Assembly: GCF_014648495.1 (NCBI RefSeq)
Contig: NZ_BMRF01000001.1
Span: 1 to 64,000, forward strand
DNA: 64,000 bases
Source: Actinomadura cremea
GTDB taxonomy: Bacteria; Actinomycetota; Actinomycetes; Streptosporangiales; Streptosporangiaceae
Direction: 5' to 3'
Part shown: positions 1 through 9,260 of the stretch, piece after piece
How positions within the stretch are numbered: the stretch's first letter is position 1
How the letters are laid out: each line of letters opens with the position of its first letter
Program-made: the position numbers and the translations under genes
The notes under the pieces: generated by a model
The model's database searches: none
Seen by the model: the letters and a program-made list of their open reading frames with translations, nothing else
Told to the model about the DNA's origin: nothing

Positions 1-53
1 CCCTCGCCGCCGCCATCACCTGCTACAAGAAACTCGCCAAACTCTCCACGTGA
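1..53 (+). CDS. 3' end of an unidentified CDS entering from the left
   Basis: The first 53 bases read as an open frame ending in TGA, with the last residues LAAAITCYKKLAKLST. Composition and codon use look like coding actinobacterial DNA. The fragment is too short to identify. A basic 'CYKKLAK' tail would suit a DNA-binding protein such as a transposase, but that is only a guess. Confidence 0.35.
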   Translation, partial: LAAAITCYKKLAKLST

Positions 54-620
54 GACACCCTCTAACCCTGAACACCGACACGTTCGCCTGGAAAGGACAC
101 CCGTGCCCGAGACGCATTACGTAACCGGTGCGGGGATGTTGAGGGCGTACCGGATCAGCCCGCCCATAATAGGTGAAGTCGATCATTTCCACGCCCCTTT
201 CTTCGTTCCTCACATCTGCGGCGCGTACGCAGCGGCCGTCCCCGTCCAGGTGACGGGCGGCTCGCGCGGGCGCCGTGCGTGAACGAGCGGGTGGCCCCAC
301 CTCGCCAATGCACGTCGAGTCCCCGCGGGCTGCAGCCGCTGAAGGGGGCCGGGCACACGCTCGTGCGATCCGGGCACCGAGCGGGCGATACAGCTCACGC
401 CCAGTCGCGGCCCTTCGCCCACGCCATGGTCACCTATGGCTCAACGGCAGGTGGTGACGGACCAAGTCCCACATGCCGGTTCCGCGGCTCCAGGTCGGCC
501 GACGTGCAGGACGCTCGCATCCTTCGCATCTGAAGTATCGATCACCAGGTCAAGGTCAAAGCTCGGCAATTCCTGTCGACGGCGGGGAGAAATTCGGGCC
601 TTGAGGCGGTGCTTCATTAG
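54..620. other. Intergenic stretch, no convincing gene
   Basis: No frame here shows a plausible start with a ribosome-binding site or a recognisable protein. Short open frames on both strands are mutually overlapping and rich in Arg, Pro and Gly, as expected by chance in GC-rich DNA. The promoter of the downstream secretion operon probably lies in the right half, but I cannot point to clear -35/-10 boxes. Confidence 0.5.
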
Positions 621-770
621 TGCCGGTCGAGACACCTGCAGAGGCGGTGCGGTCCGGGGCTGACGGTTCACCCGGTCCCCACCGCGTTTCGCCCGTCCAC
701 ACAACTTCCCTTCTGAAGGAGGACGCCCACACCCGGGCCGCACCGCCTCTCCAGGGGGTCTCGACCGGCA
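621..770 (+). promoter_or_regulatory. Long imperfect inverted repeat in the leader of the secretion operon
   Basis: The left arm (621-658) and right arm (732-770) are reverse complements over about 38 bases with only a few mismatches and one bulge. Both arms carry TGCCGGTCGAGAC at the outer end and AGAGGCGGTGCGG inside. They enclose about 73 bases. The structure ends 35 bases before the start codon of the pilin-like gene. A leader RNA hairpin controlling the operon is one reading. A remnant of a small inverted-repeat element is another. Confidence 0.7.
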
Positions 771-805
771 GCCGAAGACCCGACCTCGTTCAGGGAGGCG
801 CTGCC

Positions 806-1255
806 ATGTCCAACCGACCACACCCGTCCAGCACCAGCGAACCGTCACGCAAACAGCCGCACGCCCCCCACGCCGCGTCCCGGGGCTGCCGGGGGCCGCG
901 TCCAGCATCCGGACGAGTGCGGCTGACCACGGCGTCGGGGCTGTGGACCGGAGGCTGCGCGCTCACCGCGCTCCTGGTTCCCGGCGTCGCGGATGCGAGC
1001 ACGAGTCTGGCGGCGGCCGAGTCGCTGGACGAGGTGATCGACAATCTGCGGACTGTGATCGTGGGGTTGCTGGTGGGGTTGGCGACGCTGTTCGCCACGA
1101 TCGGCGGTGTCCGCTACATCCTGGCCGGTGGCGACCCCGGCGAGGTGGAGGCGGCCAAGAAGACGCTGCGGTACGCGGCGATCGGGTACGCCATCGCCGT
1201 TCTGGCGCCGGTGCTGGTGAACCTGCTGCAGCAGGTCGTGGGCGAACCCTCGTGA
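806..1255 (+). CDS. TrbC/VirB2-like pilin subunit of a type IV secretion system
   Basis: The 149-residue product has a basic N-terminus and three hydrophobic segments: about 47-63, ending in a likely cleavage site, then 83-107 and 123-145. The loop between the last two reads YILAGGDPGEVEAAKKTLRY. A glycine pair, a short acidic turn and a lysine-rich helix between two membrane helices is the usual layout of VirB2/TrbC-type pilins in actinobacterial secretion operons. The ATG at 806 is preceded by GGGAGG at 793-798, which fixes the start. It is the first gene of an operon, and its TGA overlaps the next gene's GTG. The pilin assignment rests on topology and context rather than strong sequence identity. 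Confidence 0.72.
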   Translation: MSNRPHPSSTSEPSRKQPHAPHAASRGCRGPRPASGRVRLTTASGLWTGGCALTALLVPGVADASTSLAAAESLDEVIDNLRTVIVGLLVGLATLFATIGGVRYILAGGDPGEVEAAKKTLRYAAIGYAIAVLAPVLVNLLQQVVGEPS

Positions 1256-3021
1256 CGGCCCACCGCGCCGCGCGGATGCGGCCGGTGGTGCGGGGCGTGC
1301 TGGCCACCATGGCCGTGCTCGGTGCCGTGCTGGCGCTGGGGGCGGTGACGCCTGCGCTGGCAGCCCCGCCGCCCGGCCCGTCACCGTCGGCGAGCCCGTC
1401 ACCGTCGGGAGGCAGCCCGGCCTCGCCGCCCGGTGGCGCGCCCACGGCACCGGCGCCGTTGCTGACTCCCTGGCAACCGGGCCTCCCTTTGCCCACCGTC
1501 CAGCCCACCACCCCGCCTACTTCGCAGCCCTTACTGGAGCCCACTGCGCCACCGGTTTCGCCGCCCGCTTCACCTCCCGCTTCTTCGGGTGCCGGCGGGG
1601 CCGTTCCGCCCGGCGCCGGTGAGGAGGGGGCGGGGTGCGGGTTCATGGACGTGGGCTGCAAGGCCAAGGAGGCGGTCAACGGCTGGTTCGCCGACCTGGT
1701 GTCCTCGGCCGCCGAACCGGTGTTCGACCTGCTGGGCGCCACCGTGCTCGGGACGCCGGAGATCGACGAGCCGGGCATGGTGCGGGCGCGGGAGCTGTGG
1801 GAGGTGTCCCGGACGATCGCCAACACCTGCTTCGTGCTGGTGGTCACGGTCGGTGGCGTGCTGCTGATGGCCGGGCACACCCTGCCCGGTACCGAACTCA
1901 CCCCCGGGCAGCTCATCGCGCGGATCGTGGGTGCGTTCCTGGCCTCGAACCTGAGCCTGATCCTGATCGGGCACGCGATCACGCTCGCCAACGGCCTGTC
2001 GAACGCGTTCTTGACCACCGGGCGGGAGGCGATCGATCCGAGTGTTGTGGCCGACCAGGTCGCCGGGTACATCGCCGCGCAGCTGGTGCCGGTCAACCTG
2101 TTCCCGGTGCTGGTGGCGCTGGGTGCGGTGGCGCTGGCGTTGTGCGTGGTGTTCATCTACATCGTGCGGATCGCGATCACGATGGTGCTGATCGCGGCGG
2201 CGCCGCTCGCGCTGATGTTCCATGCGCTTCCGGCGACGGACGGGCTGGCGCGGTTGTGGTGGCGGGGCGTCAGCGGGATCCTTGCGATCCAGGTGGTGCA
2301 GGCGCTGGTGCTGGCGACCGCGGTCCGGCTGCTGTTCACCGAGACCGACGACACCGGCGACTCGGTGTTCGGGATGCCGTCGATCGGGGACTTCACCGAC
2401 CTGCTGCTGGCGGTGTGCCTGCTGTGGGTGATGGTCCGCGTCCCCGCCTGGGTCGCCCGCACCGTGTGGCGCCCCGCCCAGCCCCGCCTGCTGGGCAGCG
2501 TGTTCAAAAGCCTCGTGCTGTACCGCGGGATGCGCGCCCTCGGCGGCCTCATGACACGCCGGAAACCCGCCCCCGCCTGGTGGACACCACCACCTCCACC
2601 ACCGCCTCCACCGCCTCCGCCTCCGCCTCCGCCTCGGCCGGGGCCGCGTCCGCTTCCCGGGCCGCGGCCGCCGCTGGCACTACCCGCCGGTCCAGCACCG
2701 GCCCCGGCCTCGCCTGCCGGTACCGCACCCGATCCCGATCCCGGCAGTGATCCGAGAGGTCGCCCGATGCAGCTCGCGTTTCCGATCCCCGCCCAGTCCA
2801 GGAAACCCGCCGCCAAACGGCACGTTCAGCTGGCGCTGCCGGTCCCGATCAGCCGGGTTCCGCGACCGCCCACCCCCAAAGCAGCTCCCGCGCCTTCGGG
2901 AGCGGCGCGGCCTGGGGTGCGGTCACGGCAGCCGATGCTGCCCGGCATGCCCCGGCGGCCGGTGCCGCACCGGCAGCTGACCTTGTGGACCGAACCGCCC
3001 AAGACCAGGAGACGCCGATGA
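1252..3021 (+). CDS. TrbL/VirB6-like polytopic membrane protein with proline-rich ends
   Basis: The GTG at 1252 overlaps the pilin gene's TGA, giving 589 residues. A signal peptide (about 10-37, ending ALA) is followed by a Pro/Ser-rich linker to about residue 125. A Cys-containing amphipathic segment (GCGFMDVGC) and a block of five or six membrane helices follow. The C-terminal 150 residues are cytosolic-type, basic and proline-rich, with about 16 consecutive prolines encoded near 2585-2634. The family role is the inner-membrane channel component of type IV secretion systems. The 4-base overlaps with both neighbours indicate translational coupling. The low-complexity tail may tether the channel to the ATPases encoded next. 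Confidence 0.75.
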   Translation: MTAHRAARMRPVVRGVLATMAVLGAVLALGAVTPALAAPPPGPSPSASPSPSGGSPASPPGGAPTAPAPLLTPWQPGLPLPTVQPTTPPTSQPLLEPTAPPVSPPASPPASSGAGGAVPPGAGEEGAGCGFMDVGCKAKEAVNGWFADLVSSAAEPVFDLLGATVLGTPEIDEPGMVRARELWEVSRTIANTCFVLVVTVGGVLLMAGHTLPGTELTPGQLIARIVGAFLASNLSLILIGHAITLANGLSNAFLTTGREAIDPSVVADQVAGYIAAQLVPVNLFPVLVALGAVALALCVVFIYIVRIAITMVLIAAAPLALMFHALPATDGLARLWWRGVSGILAIQVVQALVLATAVRLLFTETDDTGDSVFGMPSIGDFTDLLLAVCLLWVMVRVPAWVARTVWRPAQPRLLGSVFKSLVLYRGMRALGGLMTRRKPAPAWWTPPPPPPPPPPPPPPPPRPGPRPLPGPRPPLALPAGPAPAPASPAGTAPDPDPGSDPRGRPMQLAFPIPAQSRKPAAKRHVQLALPVPISRVPRPPTPKAAPAPSGAARPGVRSRQPMLPGMPRRPVPHRQLTLWTEPPKTRRRR

Positions 3022-4004
3022 CCAGCCCGCATGATGCGCAGCCGATGAGTGTGAAGATCCCCGCCGACATCGACCGTCCCGACAAGATCCTCTACGGCCT
3101 CACCTTCCGCCAAGTCGCGATCCTGGGCGGCACGGGGGCGGTCCTGCTGTGGGCGCTGCTCGCCCTACAGGCGGTACTGCCGTTCCCGGTACTGGCGGGT
3201 CTGCTCCTGCCCGTGGCGGCGGGCGGGTGCGTGCTGGCGGTCGCACGCCGGGACGGGATGAACCTGGACCGGTTCGCGGTCGCCGCCGCCGACCACCTGC
3301 GCCGCCCCCGTAATCGCGTGACCTCCGGTGCGGGGGTGGAGGCGCCGCCGTCGTGGTGCCGGATGCGGGGACGCCTGCCCGCCCCGCTGCGGCTCCCGGT
3401 CCGCGCCGTCCGCAGCGATGGGGCGTTGGAGCTGGCCGAGGGCGGCACGGCGGTGATCGTCCGGGCCGGGACGGTCGCGTTCGGGCTGCGCACCCCCGGT
3501 GAGCAGGCGTCGCTGGTCTCGGTGTTCGGGCGGTGGCTGAACTCCCTGGACGCGCCCGTGCAGATCGTGGTGCAGGCCCGCCCGATCGACCTCACCGGCC
3601 TCGCCGAACACCTCACCCGGCTCGCGCCCGAACTGCCCGACCCGGCGCTGGAACAGGCCGCCACCGACCATGCCGCGTTCCTCACCGAACTGGGCGGCGC
3701 ACACGAGCTGCTCGTCCGCCAGGTCCTCATCGTGACCACCGACACCACCCAAGCCCAACCCGCGGGCAGGCTGCCCTGGCTCAAAGCCCGCCGCGAGCGC
3801 GCCGTCCGGGACGCCGGCGCGACGGTGGCGTTGCGGCGCGCCGAGGAGACCGTCCACGCCCTGACCGCGCTCGGCGTCACCGCCGAAGTCCTGGACGCCG
3901 ACGCCTGCACCGCCGTGCTCGCCGAAGCACTGTCCCCAGGCGAACCCCCACCTGTGGACAACGCCGCCCCCGACGAAGTCATCACCGGCAAGGAGGCTCC
4001 CTAA
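3018..4004 (+). CDS. PrgI-family / SCO6880-like membrane protein of the secretion operon
   Basis: The 328-residue product begins with the PrgI-type signature ADIDRPDKILYGLTFRQVAI, followed by two adjacent membrane helices (about 32-50 and 53-76). A long soluble domain then carries VIVRAGTVAFGLRTPGEQ and a conserved-looking region ending near residue 310. In Gram-positive conjugation modules PrgI-like proteins sit next to VirB4 and probably recruit it to the membrane, and that neighbour is present here. The ATG at 3018 overlaps the previous TGA and has AGGAG at 3007-3011. Its stop overlaps the VirB4 start. Confidence 0.8.
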   Translation: MTSPHDAQPMSVKIPADIDRPDKILYGLTFRQVAILGGTGAVLLWALLALQAVLPFPVLAGLLLPVAAGGCVLAVARRDGMNLDRFAVAAADHLRRPRNRVTSGAGVEAPPSWCRMRGRLPAPLRLPVRAVRSDGALELAEGGTAVIVRAGTVAFGLRTPGEQASLVSVFGRWLNSLDAPVQIVVQARPIDLTGLAEHLTRLAPELPDPALEQAATDHAAFLTELGGAHELLVRQVLIVTTDTTQAQPAGRLPWLKARRERAVRDAGATVALRRAEETVHALTALGVTAEVLDADACTAVLAEALSPGEPPPVDNAAPDEVITGKEAP

Positions 4005-5857
4005 TGCGGCATCGGATCCTAGGTAGAAGCGCAGCGCACCACCCGACGCCCGACATGTCGGACGCCAGCACCGGTCTCGACGGCGACGCAGACACCAGCG
4101 GGTTCGGGCCGTCGGCGTTGCGGGTGAACGCCAAGAGCCTCGAGCTGCCCGGCGGAGTGTGCGCGTCGTTCGCGGTGGCCGGCTACCCACGCGAGGTCGG
4201 CGCCGGATGGCTCGAACCGCTGCTGACCTACCCCGGGCGCCTCGACGTGTCCCTTCACATCGAGCCGGTCCCGCCGCTGATCGCGGCGCAGCGGCTCCGC
4301 CGCCAGCTCGCCCGGCTGGAGTCGGCGTCCCGCGCTGATGCGCAGCGGGGTCGGCTGGCCGACTTCGCCGCCGAGGCCGCAGCCGATGACGCCGCCGACC
4401 TCGCCGCGTCCCTCGCCCGCGGCTACGGCCGCCTGTTCCGCATCGGCCTCTACCTGACCGTCCACGCCCACGAACACGAACTGCTTGAGGCGGAGGTGCA
4501 GCGGGTGCGGGCGCTGGCGGCGTCGCTGCTGCTGGACGCCCAGCCCACCACCTTCCGCGCGTTGCAGGGCTGGACCAGCACTCTCCCTCTCGGGAAGGAC
4601 ACGGTGAAGGTGCGGCGGGCGTTCGACACCGCCGCGCTGGCGGCGGCGTTCCCGTTCACCTCACCCGACCTGCAACCCCACCTCGCCGACACCCCCGTGC
4701 TGTACGGGCTCAACGCGTACTCGTCCGGGGTGGTGGTGTGGGACCGGTTCGCCCAGGACAACTACAACTCCGTCACCATCGCCCGCTCGGGCGCCGGCAA
4801 GTCCTACTTCACCAAACTCGAAGCGCTCCGCCTGCTGTATCAGGGCGTGCAGGTCATGGTCGTCGATCCCGAGGACGAGTACCGCCGTCTCGCGGGCGCG
4901 GTGGGCGGCACCCACATCGCCCTCGGCGCGCCGGGCGTGTGCTTCAACCCCTTCGACCTCCCGCAAGGGCAGGGCGAAGACACCCTCATCCGCCGGGCCC
5001 TGTTCGTCCAGACGCTGGTGACGGCGATGCTGGGGGAACCGCCGCCACCAGCGATGCGTGCCGTCCTCGACCGGGCCGTCCTCGCCGCCTACAGCTCGCG
5101 TGGCATCACCGCCGACCCGCGCACCTGGAAGCGCGCGGCGCCGCTACTGGCCGACCTCACTGCGCAGCTCGATTACATCGCGCAGACCGGCACGCCGGAG
5201 GCGGCGCATGCGGCCGACTTGGCGGCGCGGCTGGCGCCGTACGTGACCGGGTCGTACCGCGGGTTGTTCGCCGGGCCGACCACCACCCGCCCCGACGGGC
5301 ACCTCATCGTCTTCTCGCTGCGGGACCTGCCCGAAGAGACCCGCACCGTCGGGATGCTGCTCGCCCTGGACGCCATCTGGCGAACAGTCGCCGACCCTAC
5401 CGATCGGCGCCGTCGCCTGGTCGTGGTCGATGAGGCGTGGATGCTCATGCACCAGGACGAAGGCGCCCAGTTCCTGTACCGGCTGGCCAAGTCCGCCCGC
5501 AAGCACTGGGCCGGGCTCGCGGTCGTCACCCAGGACGCCGCCGACCTGCTCTCCTCCGACCTCGGGCGGGCGGTCATCGCCAACTCCGCCACCCAAATCC
5601 TGCTGCGCCAAGCACCGCAGGTCGCCGACCAGATCGCTGCGGCGTTCGACCTCACCGACGTGGAGAAGGCGTTCCTGCTCGCCGCCGACCGCGGCCAAGG
5701 ACTGCTGTGCGGCACCGCGACCGGCTCCGACCGCGCCGCGTTCTCCGCCCTCGCCAGCCCCCAGGAACATCGGCTCACCACGACCGACCCCGCCGAACTC
5801 GCCGAACTCGCCGAACTCGCCGACGGCAACGACAACAACGAAAAGAGCATGCTGTGA
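4004..5857 (+). CDS. VirB4-like ATPase of the type IV secretion system
   Basis: This 617-residue cytosolic ATPase has a Walker A motif SGAGKSYF near residue 265, followed by VMVVDPEDEYRRL. Its Walker B motif LVVVDEAWML lies near 470 and is followed by the ARKHWAGLAVVTQD segment typical of VirB4/TraC/TraE proteins. The N-terminal 250 residues match the usual substrate- and membrane-contacting domain. VirB4 powers pilus or channel assembly and substrate transfer. The ATG overlaps the preceding TAA by one base, and a strong AAGGAGG at 3990-3996 supports it. The stop overlaps the GTG of the coupling-protein gene. A five-residue tandem ELAEL repeat ends the protein. Confidence 0.88.
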   Translation: MRHRILGRSAAHHPTPDMSDASTGLDGDADTSGFGPSALRVNAKSLELPGGVCASFAVAGYPREVGAGWLEPLLTYPGRLDVSLHIEPVPPLIAAQRLRRQLARLESASRADAQRGRLADFAAEAAADDAADLAASLARGYGRLFRIGLYLTVHAHEHELLEAEVQRVRALAASLLLDAQPTTFRALQGWTSTLPLGKDTVKVRRAFDTAALAAAFPFTSPDLQPHLADTPVLYGLNAYSSGVVVWDRFAQDNYNSVTIARSGAGKSYFTKLEALRLLYQGVQVMVVDPEDEYRRLAGAVGGTHIALGAPGVCFNPFDLPQGQGEDTLIRRALFVQTLVTAMLGEPPPPAMRAVLDRAVLAAYSSRGITADPRTWKRAAPLLADLTAQLDYIAQTGTPEAAHAADLAARLAPYVTGSYRGLFAGPTTTRPDGHLIVFSLRDLPEETRTVGMLLALDAIWRTVADPTDRRRRLVVVDEAWMLMHQDEGAQFLYRLAKSARKHWAGLAVVTQDAADLLSSDLGRAVIANSATQILLRQAPQVADQIAAAFDLTDVEKAFLLAADRGQGLLCGTATGSDRAAFSALASPQEHRLTTTDPAELAELAELADGNDNNEKSML

Positions 5858-8331
5858 ACGACTGGACTGTGAGCCCGGACACCGGGAGCGAGCTGTTCGA
5901 TCTGCTTTCCGAGTTGGCGGACGTGCAGCAGTTCGGCGGGCTCCTGATCGACTACGGGCCCGCCGCGTCGGCGGGGCTTCTGGCGGGTGCGGGTGCGGGT
6001 GCGCTGGCCGGGGTCCGCAACCTCCTCTGGCGGTGGCGTCACGACCGTCTGGTCCCCGGTGCCCGCGTGATTGAGGTCGCGGTCCCGCCCAAGGTCGAGC
6101 CCGCCGGTGCCGCGGCGTGGTGGGCGCATCTGGTCGGTCTCACCGCTCCCGCGTGGAAGCGGATGCTGTTCGGGCAGCCGCATGTGGCGTTCGAGTACGT
6201 CGCCGACCACGACGGCGTCCGCTTCCGCGTCTGGGTTCCCGGGGTGGTCCCGCCCGGGGTGGTGGAGAAGACGATCCGTTCGGACTGGCCCGGCGCCACC
6301 CTCACCACCCGCCAAGCCGCCCCGCCCCTGCCGCTGGACGCCGAGGCGGTGGGCGGGCGCCTGGTCCTGGGCCGCCCGGACCACTATCCGCTCAACAGCA
6401 GCCACGACAGCGACCCGCTACGGGGACTGCTGGGGGCGGCGTCCGGGCTGGCCAACGGCGAGTACCTGACCGTGCAGATCCTCGCCCGCCCCGTCAGCGG
6501 GCACCGGCGGCTGCGCCGGGCCCACCGCGCGGCCTCGGCACTGCGCAGGGGACGCTCGGCCACACCGCAAAGCGCACTGTTCGACCTGCTCACGCCCGGA
6601 TCAGCGCACCGCACCGCCACCGGTGAGGTGTCCCGGCTGCATCCCGAACGCACCGAAGAGGTCCGCGCGATCCTGGCTAAAGCGTCCCAGCCCAGGTTCG
6701 AGGTCGCAATTCGCTACGGCGTCGCGACCCGCAACGCCGATGAGGCGGAGGCGGGATGGTTGCAGGCCCATGCCCACGAGACGGCCTCGGCGTTCGCGAT
6801 GTTCACCTCTGGGCACCAGCACCTGCAACGGCGCCGCCTTCACCGGCCCGCGGAAAGGTTGGCGGCGCGGCGCCTGGACTGCGGCTTCCTGTTGTCGGTC
6901 CGTGAACTCGCCGCTCTGGCGCATCTGCCGCACGACCTGGCCGCGCCCGGCGTCACCCGCGCCGGGGCCCGCCCCACTCCGCCCTCGCCCGCCATCCCGG
7001 CCGGCGGGCCGGGCATCCGGCTGCTCGGCGACTCCGAGGCACCCGCGCCCCGTCCGGTCGGCCTCAGCGTCGTCGGCGCCCGCCAGCATTTGCACGTTCT
7101 CGGCCAGACCGGCGTCGGTAAGTCGACGTTCCTGGCCAACCTCGTCCTCGCCGACGCGGCAGCCGGGCGCGGTGCGCTGGTCATCGACCCCAAGGGCGAC
7201 CTGATCGTCGATGTCCTGGACCGGTTGCCCGAGCATGCCGTGGGGCGGACGGTGGTGTTCGACCCCGCCGACCACGGCCCGCCCCCGTGCCTGAACGTGC
7301 TGGCCGGCAGCGATCCGGCGTTCGCGAGCGAGTCGATCGTCACCACCTTCCGCCGCTGCTTCTCCTCCGCCTGGGGGCCGCGGCTGGACGACCTGCTGCG
7401 CTCGGCCTGCCTCACCCTCACCCGCGTCAACGGGCAGCGCGCCACTCTCGCCGACGTCCCGCGCCTTCTCCTGGACACCCCTTACCGGGCGCGGCTGACG
7501 GGCCGACTGTCCGATGAGCTGCTGCGCGGGTTCTGGGAGTCCTACGACGAGCTCACCCCGGCCGCGCGGGCGTCGTTGATCAGCCCGGTGATGAACAAGC
7601 TCCGCGCCGTGCTGCTGCGCCCGTTCGTCCGCGACGCCCTGTCCGGCGCCACCTCCACCGTCGACGTCGGCCGCACCCTCGACACCGGCGGACTGATCCT
7701 TGCCCGGCTGCCCAAGGGGGTGCTCGGGGAGGATGCCGTCCGGCTCCTGGGGTCGCTGCTGCTCGCCCACACCTGGCAGGCCATCACCCCACGCGCCCGG
7801 CTGTCGGAGCATGAGCGGCGGGACGCCGCCGCCTACATCGACGAGGCCCACAACTTCCTCAACCTGCCCGGGTCGGTCACCGACATCCTCGCCGAAGCCC
7901 GCGCCTACCGGCTCAGCCTCGTCCTTGCCCACCAGCATCTCTCTCAGTTGCCCAAAGACCTGCGCGAAGCGGTGTCCGCCGACGCCCGCAACAAGATCTA
8001 CTTCGCCGCCTCGCCCGAGGACGCCACCGACCTGGCCCGCCACACCGCGCCGCTGCTGGGCCCGCACGACCTGTCCCACCTGGCTGCCTACCAAGCCGCC
8101 GGGCGCCTCATGGACGGCAACACGCCCACCCCGGCGTTCACCTTCCGCACCCGTCCTCTGCCCGACCGGGTCTCCGGTCGGGCCGTCGCCGTCCGCCGCG
8201 CCTCGCGCGAGCGGTACGCGTCCGGACGGCGCCACAGGCACGTTCCCGCCGTCGGGCTCCGCACCCTGGAACCGCCCCAATCCTCCGGGGCAGCCGACGA
8301 CACGGCAGAACTCACCGAGGAGGGCCGGTGA
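5854..8331 (+). CDS. VirD4/TraG-like type IV coupling ATPase
   Basis: The GTG at 5854 overlaps the VirB4 TGA and gives 825 residues. An N-terminal glycine/alanine-rich hydrophobic stretch (about 30-50) may anchor it. The P-loop VLGQTGVGKSTFLANL lies near residue 416, and AAYIDEAHNFL (Walker B) near 660. The region after it (RAYRLSLVLAHQHLSQLP and SADARNKIYFAAS) matches the motif-III arginine-finger area of coupling proteins. These hexamers bring DNA or protein substrate to the channel. No relaxase gene is visible in the window, so the substrate cannot be stated. The stop overlaps the next GTG by four bases. Confidence 0.85.
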   Translation: MNDWTVSPDTGSELFDLLSELADVQQFGGLLIDYGPAASAGLLAGAGAGALAGVRNLLWRWRHDRLVPGARVIEVAVPPKVEPAGAAAWWAHLVGLTAPAWKRMLFGQPHVAFEYVADHDGVRFRVWVPGVVPPGVVEKTIRSDWPGATLTTRQAAPPLPLDAEAVGGRLVLGRPDHYPLNSSHDSDPLRGLLGAASGLANGEYLTVQILARPVSGHRRLRRAHRAASALRRGRSATPQSALFDLLTPGSAHRTATGEVSRLHPERTEEVRAILAKASQPRFEVAIRYGVATRNADEAEAGWLQAHAHETASAFAMFTSGHQHLQRRRLHRPAERLAARRLDCGFLLSVRELAALAHLPHDLAAPGVTRAGARPTPPSPAIPAGGPGIRLLGDSEAPAPRPVGLSVVGARQHLHVLGQTGVGKSTFLANLVLADAAAGRGALVIDPKGDLIVDVLDRLPEHAVGRTVVFDPADHGPPPCLNVLAGSDPAFASESIVTTFRRCFSSAWGPRLDDLLRSACLTLTRVNGQRATLADVPRLLLDTPYRARLTGRLSDELLRGFWESYDELTPAARASLISPVMNKLRAVLLRPFVRDALSGATSTVDVGRTLDTGGLILARLPKGVLGEDAVRLLGSLLLAHTWQAITPRARLSEHERRDAAAYIDEAHNFLNLPGSVTDILAEARAYRLSLVLAHQHLSQLPKDLREAVSADARNKIYFAASPEDATDLARHTAPLLGPHDLSHLAAYQAAGRLMDGNTPTPAFTFRTRPLPDRVSGRAVAVRRASRERYASGRRHRHVPAVGLRTLEPPQSSGAADDTAELTEEGR

Positions 8332-9260
8332 CGGCGGCCAAGACCACCAAGAACCGCCTGCGGACACCTCAACCGCGCCCGGCGAAACTGACGCCGGAGC
8401 TGATGGCGGAGCTGGCCTACCGGCTCACCGCACGCGACCGGGAGCTACTGGCCCTGGTGTGGGAACACCGCGTGCTGACCACCGGGCAGCTCACCGCCGT
8501 GTTCTTCCCCACCCCCGAACGCGCCCGCCAGCGCCTCAACCGCCTCCACCAGCTGCAGGCCCTGCAAAGGTTCCGGCCCTGGACGCCGATCGGGTCCAGG
8601 CCCTGGCACTGGGTCCTCGGCCGCACCGGCGCCCACGTCCTGGCCATCGAGTATGGCCAGACCCTCACCGAGTTCGGCTACCGGACCGACACCGCGACGG
8701 CCTTCTCGGTGTCTTCGCGCCTGGGCCACCAGGTCGGCGTCAACGACTTCTTCACCTGCCTGCACGCCCACGCCCGCGCGCGTGCCGACGGCACCGTCTT
8801 GGCCGAGTGGTGGTCCGAGCGGCGCTGCGCCGCCCAATGGGGCGACCTCGCCCGCCCCGACGCGTTCGGCCGCTGGATCGAACCCCGCACCGAAACAGGC
8901 GACGAAGGCGACGGGGCAGCGGAAACGCTGGACTTCTTCCTCGAGCACGACACCGGCACCGAGACCCTCGTCCGTGTCACCCGTAAGCTCGCCGGCTACG
9001 CCGATCTGGCCGAGGCAACCGGCACCACCACACCGGTGCTGTTCTGGCTCCCCAGCACCAGACGCGAAGCCAACCTCCGCCGCCTCCTCGAAACACCGGA
9101 GGTGCCGGTCGCCACCGCCGTCCACACCCCAGCGGGCGCGCCCGAAGGACCCGCCGGCCCCGTCTGGTTGCCCGTTGGTGCCGCCGGGCCGCGGCGCCGC
9201 CTGGCCGAACTCGCCGACCTCTGGTTGACCGCCCGCCCGGCGAAGGTCGAGACGTCCTGA
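8328..9260 (+). CDS. Replication-relaxation family protein
   Basis: This 310-residue protein has an N-terminal winged helix-turn-helix (about 22-70: LTARDRELLALVWEHRVLTT, then FFPTPERARQRLNRL). The segment HWVLGRTGAHVLA follows. The C-terminal part has a TLDFFLEHDTGTETL region resembling the nuclease-like core of the family. Replication-relaxation proteins are found on actinobacterial plasmids and integrative elements next to VirB4/TraG genes, where they are thought to bind transfer or replication origins. The gene is coupled to the coupling ATPase by a GTGA overlap, which fits a DNA-processing accessory role. Catalytic residues are not certain. Confidence 0.8.
   Translation: MTAAKTTKNRLRTPQPRPAKLTPELMAELAYRLTARDRELLALVWEHRVLTTGQLTAVFFPTPERARQRLNRLHQLQALQRFRPWTPIGSRPWHWVLGRTGAHVLAIEYGQTLTEFGYRTDTATAFSVSSRLGHQVGVNDFFTCLHAHARARADGTVLAEWWSERRCAAQWGDLARPDAFGRWIEPRTETGDEGDGAAETLDFFLEHDTGTETLVRVTRKLAGYADLAEATGTTTPVLFWLPSTRREANLRRLLETPEVPVATAVHTPAGAPEGPAGPVWLPVGAAGPRRRLAELADLWLTARPAKVETS

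Noticed and set aside
963-2156. Long open frames opposite the TrbL-like gene
   Set aside because: They mirror the codon bias of the plus-strand gene, are Arg/Pro/Gly-rich and have no start signal or family features.
2585-2634. CCN-rich triplet tract as a possible microsatellite or regulatory repeat
   Set aside because: It encodes the in-frame polyproline run of the TrbL-like protein and needs no other explanation.
6601-8367. 588-codon open frame antisense to the coupling ATPase
   Set aside because: The plus strand has complete Walker motifs and coupled starts; the antisense product is low-complexity Gly/Val/Gln sequence typical of GC-rich shadow frames.
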